Shown here piece after piece: positions 56,939 to 64,000 of a stretch of DNA of 64,000 nucleotides. Both the position numbers and the translations under genes were made by a program. Origin of the DNA: Xestospongia muta (taxonomy: Eukaryota; Porifera; Demospongiae; Haplosclerida; Petrosiidae). The notes beneath the pieces are model-generated. The model saw only the letters and a list, made by a program, of their open reading frames with translations. It did not search any database and was not told the origin of the DNA. The number at the start of each line of letters is the position of its first letter. Within the stretch, counting starts at the first letter, position 1. The DNA lies in NCBI GenBank assembly GCA_963693285.1, contig OY848931.1, forward strand, positions 5,002,079-5,066,078, written 5' to 3'.

Positions 56939-59517
56939 AGGTACACGCCCCTATTTTGAGCCACCTAAGCATTTTTTGGTAATTCTCCATAATGAAACAA
57001 TATTTGCAAGCCAAATTTGGTGTACTGAATGTTGAACTCTTGTAAATGATAAACAGAAACAAATTTCAAAGTATAGACTATTGCAATTAATATTCTGAGC
57101 CATTATACTTCACTGCATAGATGAGTATGTTATGAGCCACTGCTCGTATTATGAGTCATCCTGAAAATTCTTCTTAAAACTTTTCATGTTACATCCACAA
57201 CACTACATTAAAACACAACATAAATAAATAGTACCAAGTAAACAAAAAACATCTTAACTTATGCAGTTAGGACAAGAGAAAAAATCTGGGATGTCAGACT
57301 CACTGACCCCTGTACATGGTAAGTCCCACCATGCTTTACAAGCATCACACTGCATCCAAGTGGATCCATCATCATCGTCTTTTCCATACACCAACCCACA
57401 CATAGGGCATTCACCTTCACTCTCAGTGTCACTTGTACTATTGGAAAGAGATAGTTTTTGCAGATGTTTTTTGAGAATATCCACTCCTTTAGAAGTCCTT
57501 GTCTTGTTTTACGTGTTGATCTCTTTGTCACTTTTGAAGCCTTGCCTCTTTTTTTCTTTCTTCCTTTTTCAAGCCTACGCTGTTCTTTCTCCTTCTCTTT
57601 GGCAATTTTCTCCTCCTCCTTTGCTTTTATCTCTAATAGAACTTCCTCATCAGTGATGCATGTTGCTTTGGAGTTTATAGCTTTCTTTTTTTTTGTTGTT
57701 TACCAACATGGGCTTTTGGTTCAGGAAAAGCAAGTATTTCACTGAAAGAGCTACTAGCTTCAGATTTCGCAGCTGTACTGGGCAGACCATTGCTGCTGCT
57801 ATCAGTTGGTATGGAAGAAGAGGCAAGACCTGATGGAGCTTTTGGAGGGATTGCGTCAGGATAGTTTGTACGAAGCCAAGATACATATTTTCCGTCATAA
57901 ATGTCATAACCTTCTTCATAGTGCTTTTGATGCAGTAAATCAAAGTCTTCAAGTAAATTCTCGGTGCCAGACAGCGGTGAGGTATTACTTGTTGATTGTG
58001 ATTTTGAATCAGCAGCATTGGTGCCAGACACTGGTGAGGTATTACTTGTCAATTGAGCTTTTGAAGGTGCTAGATCACGATCCTTTATCTCTCCAGGATT
58101 AAGTGGATACGTGCCAGATTTCTTGAATCCAGACATTATATTGACGGGTATAATAGACTGAGGCCAGGCATTAGCCAAAAGAGAAGCAATAACATCCATA
58201 GTAATCACTCTTCCTGGGTGATCTGTTATGTATTTCTTGCAAGCCTTATAGTAAAATGACTTCAGCGATTTGAAAACTCCTACATCAAGCGGCTGTAGAA
58301 TCACTACATCGAAAAGTAGTTTCAGCCAAGGCACCTACTTTCAACACATCTGTTATCCTTTTACAAGGATAAATAAGATATGGTGGCATAGAAAAACCCG
58401 AGGCTGAAACACAAATTAAAATTGTATGGGTCTCACCCTTTTCTGCTGAAGTTATTGCCCACACACTGTGACGGCCTATCTCTGAAAAGACTCGTCCAGG
58501 CTTGTGGACAATGCTGATTCCAGTTTCATCCATGTTGAAGAATTGCATCGGTTTAGATATAATATTTAACCTAGCATGAAGAGCACCTAGTTTTGCGAAG
58601 TAGTCTTGAATTATGCACGGATTTGCACAGGCAGCACGTGAATGGGATAGAGATTGTGCTGACCGCAAAGACAAATTTGGGTGGCGAGATCTAAATCCAT
58701 TTATCCAAGACCGTCCAGCACTTCCATTAGGGAAAGGGTGCTTCCGTCCAGATGATTCTGCAATTCTAAAGGCGATTCTCATGACATCATCCCGTGACAG
58801 GCCAAACCCCATGTCAGACATTTTTATGAGGTATGAAACTAGCTGTTCTTCTTCCTCACTTGTGAGGACTGTGGATGGGCCTGGTGTACATTCTAAACTC
58901 ACAACATGGCTAGTTCTGCACCTAAGAGTTTCATACGGCAGATTATAGAGTCTAGAAGCTTCTCTTATTCCCATACCATCCTCGACACATTTCACAGCTG
59001 AAGCCATACTTTCCTTGGTCCATAGCTTTCGGACAGGTTTCGACTTAGATAGTGCCATAATTCTATGTGAAATATTAAGAGAGAGAGATCCTTTAATAAC
59101 CATAGTCCTGATTCTGAACAGCTCCTTAATTCTATTTAAAGCACATGGCAAGTAAAAGTTCATTTCTACCATTTACAGAGTAGTTATCCAAACATGTAAT
59201 TCTATGCAGCACTGTATGTTAAGTAGTAGCAAAATGAACTCACAGGTTTATAGTTTTAAACCTTGAGGTACTCAGTCAGATCCACAATTTGGCTTTTGTC
59301 AAGTTTTGACAACTTTTTGACACGAACCGCTGAAAGGTCAAAGTTCGCAATTTATGCGCATGCGTAAGTCCCTTAATTACGCACAGCAAGAAACTTTTGT
59401 ACTTCTAATTCCACAGGTAGACAGTTTTACTTATACCTAAACTTTCAGTACCAATTTCATAGGATTTTGTGTAAGTGACTCATAATACCCCCTGACTCAC
59501 AATAGGGGCATATACCT
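56939..59517 (-). mobile_element. Pogo/jerky-type (Tc1-mariner group) element nested in the hAT element
   Basis: 2579 bases flanked by TA on both sides (56937-56938, 59518-59519). Inverted ends of about 25 bases: AGGTACACGCCCCTATT at left and AGGTATATGCCCCTATT (complement) at right, both followed by TGAG(C/T)CA. The word TATTNTGAGYCA is repeated just inside both ends (left near 56950, 57092, 57130, 57148; right near 59477 and 59493), as expected for transposase binding sites. It carries a broken transposase gene on the minus strand (57254-59058). Confidence 0.88.
57254..59058 (-). pseudogene. Broken jerky/Tigger-like transposase with PHD-type end
   Basis: Starts MALSKSKPVRKLWTKESM (59058) with a psq-type helix-turn-helix (GIREASRLYNLPYETLRCR), a CENPB-like second DNA-binding part (RSWINGFRSRHPNLSLR) and the first catalytic Asp in MQFFNMDETGISIV. 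After TDVLKVGALAETTF (58335) there is a deletion: about 100 codons with the second Asp and the following block are missing, and the next recognisable part, LQPLDVGVFKSLK, is in another frame. Further frameshifts occur near 57690 (an A-rich run) and 57490. The end is a zinc finger of PHD type (CPMCGLVYGKDDD ... QCDACKAWWDLPC ... CPNC), with Asp where PHD fingers normally have His. It cannot code for an active enzyme. Confidence 0.9.
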
Positions 59518-59553
59518 TATATTATCTGTTTACAATCATACACGTGAGTAAGC

Positions 59554-59660
59554 ATGGCAAAGAGGAAACAGAGTAGTCTCTGTGATTTTTTTAGTAAAAG
59601 AGATAAACGGATCCCTGAATTGACTGAGGTGGAGGATGAATCCAATATGAGTAATAGAAG
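59554..59660 (+). pseudogene. N-terminal remnant of hAT transposase
   Basis: MAKRKQSSLCDFFSKRDK, then an acidic stretch (LTEVEDESNMSN). A basic start followed by S-x-L-x-x-F-F is typical of ZMYM/TTF-type hAT transposases. A CACGTG lies 8 bases before the ATG. The rest of the gene is absent. Confidence 0.7.
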
Positions 59661-59816
59661 TCTAAATTTATACAAATGTCATCATGTTATTATAATCAAG
59701 TAATTAAATTAATTGACCACGCCCATCACGAAATATTTAACTCTGAAATTTTTCAGCCGCGCTTCCCGCGGCATTTCTGATGCCCTATCATCTTAAAATT
59801 CCTGCCTACGCCACTG

Positions 59817-60100
59817 TGGACTATTGACTGCAAGACAAACTAAAATGGCTTAGAGGTCATGCTAAAGCTAAAGACTATTACTAAATATGGAAACTTAAAT
59901 ATATCAAAAAGCTTCAGAAGTAATATCAATTATACACTCAAAAATTTGGCTCCCTCTCAAGGATGATGAAAAAATAACAGTTGTTGGCTTGACTTGAAGA
60001 AAGAATCACACATTCTGTCATCTTTACCAACATACAATTATTTTTATAGTTGATTAATGATGAATAAAGATAAAGATATCATGTTGACATTTTCTTTCAG
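59817..60100. repeat. Copied intron-10 sequence of the AAA gene, right part
   Basis: Continues the match broken at 56675: GGACTATTGACTGCAAGACA and onward equals about 53375-53630. It then joins directly to the sequence before AAA exon 14, so exons 11-13 (53685-53991) are missing from the copy. Confidence 0.9.
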
Positions 60101-60541
60101 GCTAGACGCACTGCACTTCAGAAGTTATTGAATAAGGATAAGGATAACCATTGTTTATCTGAAATTGAGATCTCCAAGATAGCATGGTCTGTTTGAACTA
60201 TGAGACATTACATTACATTGCATGGTATTTACTTCTATAGTTGCACATTTGGATATTCATTTCGTGATATAACCAGCCTAGCTAGAGAAGCTGCTCACGT
60301 GGGGATTAGTGAAGGTATTCTCTAAATACTAAATCTTAAATGATTTACCTTATTATAACAGATGAAAATGGTATGGTTAAGGTTAGTTTCTATATATGTG
60401 TTAATATTTACTCTGATGCTTTAGTGCCAGGAAATCAGTTATGATGATTATAAATCTGCATTATCTAAAATCAAACCTAATGTAAAGATAGAGAATCTGA
60501 AAGAACTTGAAGATTGGAATGATAAAAATGGCACCAAATGA
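60101..60541 (+). pseudogene. Copy of AAA ATPase exons 14-17
   Basis: The four last exons ([52 protein letters not shown]) are present with open frames and GT-AG borders, at about 95 percent identity by eye to 54074-54514, including the stop. Walker A, Walker B and the arginine finger are all missing, and no promoter or start was found. The 3' flank is also copied (60542-60970). A dead fragment from a recent segmental duplication. Confidence 0.88.
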
Positions 60542-61194
60542 ACAGTCTGATATCAATATAAACAACTAATTTATCCTATGTTTGTGATGTTACCTGTTTA
60601 GTCTGTTAATATTTTAATTCCTGTGAATTTTGTTACTACTTAACAGAAATGGACTCTACACTTTAGATATACAGAAGGGCCATTAGGCACTAACTAAAAC
60701 ATATTCTCAATTCCATTGTAAACACACACAAATATAAGTCAGTTCATCAATATGTCTATTATATCAATGAGGAACTACATGTCTAGTGTAAGTAGATGCA
60801 TTAATTAATATCCTTTCAGTGACGAATCTGAAGGTGTTAATGTTATCTTTATGCATTACTGTACATAGGCTGTCACTGGTTGTTTATTTTAGTTTTACAG
60901 GCTAAGGAAAATGATATGGTTTAGGTTTTTAACTATTAATTTTAAAGCTAGTACACAAAACATATATAACTACATTCTTCAGTAGCATTATATTTATTTA
61001 GTACTATAAATAATGACTTCTTTTCTTGAATGAAGGTAGTTGACTAAAACATCTGGTTGACATGAGAACTTGATTGATGTTAAAGAGTGTAGTACTAATT
61101 TATGTTATAATATTCTTATCTATAATTGTTCCTTTTTGGTAGTGGTTGACTGACATAAGAGAAATTGGCACATATATGATCCAGTGGAGCTGGG
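60542..61194. other. Copied 3' flank of the AAA gene and AT-rich DNA
   Basis: 60542-60800 copies 54515-54775 almost base for base. Further matches to 55100-55150 run to about 60970. After that, AT-rich DNA with no gene until the GNL3 fragment. Confidence 0.75.
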
Positions 61195-61520
61195 CTATCT
61201 TAAGAGAATGTCATGATATGTTATGTTACTGTACCAATGCTGAAGAGTTCTTAGCATGAGAAGAATTGAGCAAACTGAGAAAAGGTCATTAAGAGTGCAG
61301 ACTAAGAAATGTGTCTTGAAATGTAATCCTTTTATAATTGTGTTATTTGGAGGAGCTAGGTATTCCTGACATTTACTGCAGCAGCTTGTAAAGTATTTGG
61401 TAACTGGAATTTGTTCAGGTATCACTCCTCTACTTCTCATCTTGAAGTCAAATCTGTCATTGTCCAGCAAACCAAATTAATTTTCAAGACAAAGACAAGA
61501 CCATTGACTAAAAACTATTA
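61195..61520 (+). pseudogene. Decayed GNL3 fragment
   Basis: Pieces match GNL3 exons in order: AATGCTGAAGAGTTCTTAGC (GNL3 at 43421) with the following ...GAATTG-CAAACTGA-AAAAGGTCA; then ATTCCTGACATTTACTGCAG and CAGCTTGTAAAGTA (GNL3 at 43604-43635); then CAGCAAACCAAATTAATTTTC (GNL3 last exon, 44265). Intervening and outside parts are lost, and frameshifts and stops are present. It faces the ZU5-Death gene exactly as the real GNL3 faces the CARD-like gene. Confidence 0.8.
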
Positions 61521-61731
61521 CAGAAGTGACCATAGTTTCAAGGGTGTTAATTTTATATTTTGTAGTATCAAACTAATTTGAAATTTGAGTTACACAAAAC
61601 TTTTATTAATGTATTAGCTTTGGATAAAATGTTTCCAGTCTAGCATCTGTTGATGGAAGTAATATACTTCTTGTTAAGGATCTATGTGGAATTATGATGA
61701 GGTATATGTATAAAAATTAATTATCATACTT

Positions 61732-63941
61732 TTACGTATATTTTGAGATCACTTCTTCTAATAGAGTGGCCAGTTCATCTTGTTCATGTATCATCTTCTC
61801 ATGATCTGTCACAACAGCTAATATATAAAAGACATAAGTTAATTAATAAGCATTTAGTTGTCATGTTTAAGATCTAGGAATAAGTGTATAAATAAAAATG
61901 TTGCATTCCTGATGTCAGTTCCATCTAACTAGATACCAAAATGGTTTGCAATCCTACACATAAAGTGATTCAGCTCTTGCCCATGCTTAGAGTGGGAAGG
62001 ATTAATAATGTAATTTACTAATGAACTTACTATGTACTAGCATAAATTCAGCCAAAAGTTTATATAGACAATAACCCAAAGCAATGTCAAGGCTGTATCT
62101 CCTACAATTTGTTCATGATGCATAAAACTGAATCAATAATACCTGTTTCCAAGGGAGTAGTTTCTTCAAGACTCCTTCCACATAATGTGTAATTTTTGAG
62201 TTTGTCTGTGTCTGATGAAGAAATGAAGTCAAATACAAACAAATGATATTCTAAAACATTACTTTCAGTAGCAAAATAACTTATGATTTGTTGTTCCAAG
62301 CTATGTAGTTCAATAAAATGGAGAGCTTGTGCTATTGGTATCCATGTTTCTGTCATGTTCTTTTTCCGCCAAAATATTATCACTTCTCTGACACATTGAA
62401 TATAGTCTTGTAAACGACATGCAAAAATGGATAGTTGATTAATACTTATATCAAGCTCATAGCCAAAAGTAAACCATTTAACTTTCATAAGTGGTTCAGC
62501 TGAGATCATGTCAATAACTTTTACAAGATAAGGATCTGTATCTAATTAAGAAAAAAGTTCACATGGATTATATTATATTATGACATGTACATTGAAAATA
62601 CCTTTAGATATATCAGGCAATGATATTAAAGGTGAAAGGGAAGAATTCATTTGTGTATAAGGTAGACCATCTAAGGTAAAAATAAAAATGTAGTTGAAGT
62701 GTAAATAAAAGTTATAATATTAAATCTATGAGAACTGTATTTGGTGAAGTCAACACACACAAACTTATAACAAAGGGTATCAAACCATGCAAACAAATCT
62801 TCCCACAGTCCTATCACCAAATTATCTGAATTGTAGTGTTACTACAGCTCAATTTGAACTACCCCCTCAATATAAATTACATAATGTATGATATTGTACT
62901 GACTTGGGTTTTCCAACAAAACAGTGGTCTCAGCAGTTGGTCTGGTGTCAATAAATTCAATAGTGATTTTATAATTCTTTGGTGCAATTAACGGTTCTGT
63001 TAAATTGAATTTAAGCTTAAAACGTGGAGGAAATAGTAAGTTTTTTTCTAGCATCTTCAATCCATTTTCTCCACTTAAAGTAAAAATGTTGTAATAGTCA
63101 ATCATCTCTTCTGTAATCTATTGTAACAAAGACATATAAGAATTGTGTCCTAATAGCATAATATAGATGTTTATACTCTTACATATTTATAAGATAGTTC
63201 ACTTTTCAGACACCATCCAGGAATGCTTGCAGGATCAGGATCAAACGACAATGACAAACGAGCCTGTGAGACTAGACTTACTGGTAAAAATGTTAATGTG
63301 TAGTTATGTTCAAGAGTCTTATACTGATTTTCAACTTCCTACAGGGACAGTATATTCCTCAAATGTGTATACAATTAAATTATCACAAACCTCTTTACAC
63401 ATCTCTTGTTCAAATAGAAAACACAAATCAACTAACAAGGAACAATCAGACAACCTTCGTTCTGCTTGTGCAATTAAATATCGTTTTGGTATCTCTCTAT
63501 ATGCTTGGTCCTTGGTACCAATACAGTTAGAACAAAAGTGAGGAGGACGAAAATTAGCCAATGTAGACTCAATGGTCATCTTGATTTCTTGGTTACATTT
63601 AAAAGTGAACACTTCATCTCTTAAAAAAGATTCATCATCTGCTGTTAATAAATATAGCTGGTTATTATGTTCCTCCATATTAGAGATATCAATGTGATGA
63701 GGTATATATAATTCAGCTGGCTTTATTAACTGACTGTTTGTGTATGCCCACACAACAGGAGAGACAGGAATAAAATCATTTTCGAATTTGAACTTATCAC
63801 TAACAAAGCAGACTCCAATCCATATTATAGCTTTTGTTTCTACTGCTCCTTTTGGAATGATCATTGTAATCCCATATTGACTGGAGTGATATATTAAACC
63901 AGTTGCATCTACTGACAATTCAGTCAGTGCTCCAAAGACAC
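61732..63941 (-). CDS. ZU5-Death domain protein with shared C-terminal helix motif (5' part outside window)
   Basis: 3' part of a minus-strand gene. The first visible exon starts after an acceptor at 63942 and its upstream exons lie beyond the window. ZU5 domain: GITMIIPKGAVETKAIIWIG ... FIPVSPVVWAYTNSQLIKPAELYIPHH. Middle exons (63196-63293, a weak-donor junction; about 62898-63117; near 62604-62670) code for beta-rich sequence possibly UPA-like. An exon from about 62150 to 62545 holds a Death domain (ISINQLSIFACRLQD; CVREVIIFW; TETWIPIAQALHFIELHSLEQQI). The terminal exon (about 61732-61817) carries HEKMIHEQDELATLLEEVI and the stop. ZU5 plus Death occurs in UNC5, PIDD and ankyrins; such genes are numerous in sponges. 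A signalling or immune role is inferred. Confidence 0.8.
61735..61860. repeat. Duplicate of the terminal exon region at 55294-55380
   Basis: The terminal exon and its flanks (from ATGATGAGGTATATG at 61695 to CATCTTCTCATGATCTGTCA at 61789-61809) match 55263-55379 at about 90 percent by eye, including non-coding bases. So this exon was copied at DNA level between these two genes and was not just kept by selection on the protein. Confidence 0.8.
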
Positions 63942-64000
63942 CTAAGTAAAATGTTACAAAATAATTATTACAAAATGTCCTATAGTAGTTTGGAAATGTT

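Larger units (their letters stand above)
56676..59816. mobile_element. Internally deleted hAT-type element with 8-bp target duplication
   Basis: Begins CAGTGGCGTATCC at 56676 and ends with the inverted TACGCCACTG at 59816. Flanked by the 8-base duplication TGGACTAT (56668-56675 and 59817-59824), the length made by hAT transposases. Removing the element restores the sequence of AAA-gene intron 10. Near the right end, 59554 starts a frame reading MAKRKQSSLCDFFSKR, the usual N-terminus of ZMYM/TTF-type hAT transposases. Only about 60 codons remain. The centre is taken by a second transposon (56939-59517); without that, the hAT shell is about 560 bases. Confidence 0.85.

Noticed and set aside
57254..59058. 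Host jerky/CENPB-type gene
   Set aside because: Lies between matching inverted ends with TA duplication and has a deletion and frameshifts.
60101..60541. Second functional AAA ATPase gene
   Set aside because: Only exons 14-17 are present; no Walker motifs, start or promoter.

Overview
The window looks like nuclear DNA of a marine sponge, most likely a demosponge such as Amphimedon. This is inferred from AT-rich DNA, very short gene-to-gene distances, introns mostly of 50-120 bases with GT-AG ends, animal gene families (Rap1, KLHL18, Tudor, CapZ, nucleostemin) and a cluster of ZU5/Death-fold genes of the kind that is expanded in sponges. All exon limits were placed by eye. Exon sums were checked for reading frame in RAP1 x2, NAGK, the ketosynthase gene, the Tudor gene, KLHL18, CAPZA, the AAA ATPase and the 312-aa gene at 56.4 kb.

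Left part (1-14.7 kb): a decayed hAT-like element and a tandem coding repeat; an unrecognised Ser-rich gene (minus strand); two tandem Rap1 small-GTPase genes, each associated with a cluster of three MEF2-type sites; NSUN5 (rRNA m5C methyltransferase, minus) divergent from NAGK (N-acetylglucosamine kinase).

Middle part (14.8-44.4 kb): a lone protein combining a degenerate acyl-adenylating domain, an intact ketosynthase and an acyl carrier domain; a 1493-aa coiled-coil/Tudor/CCCH/Tudor protein likely to work with germline RNA; KLHL18 (CUL3 adaptor); CAPZA (actin capping); a 1494-aa type I membrane protein with about 18 C-x2-C-x6-C modules (minus); ICMT (minus) and GNL3 (plus), which start only 26 bases apart around a CACGTG box.

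Right part (44.7-64 kb): four minus-strand genes, two with a CARD/Death-like N-terminal domain, one with an unfamiliar N-terminal domain and one with ZU5 plus Death domains (cut by the window edge). All four end in the same kind of phase-1 terminal exon, coding for a gap-free 19-residue acidic helix motif. A divergent spastin-like AAA ATPase lies among them. Its 3' part has been copied 6 kb downstream. That copy is split by an internally deleted hAT element (8-base target duplication), which itself carries a pogo/jerky-type element with its own TA duplication and 25-base inverted ends. A decayed GNL3 fragment follows. The order GNL3 or AAA 3' end, then the Death-fold gene, recurs and shows how this block grew.

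Functional links: ICMT would methylate the prenylated CTLL ends of both Rap1 proteins. CACGTG boxes lie within about 100 bases of the start codon of at least eight genes, including growth and ribosome genes (NSUN5, GNL3).
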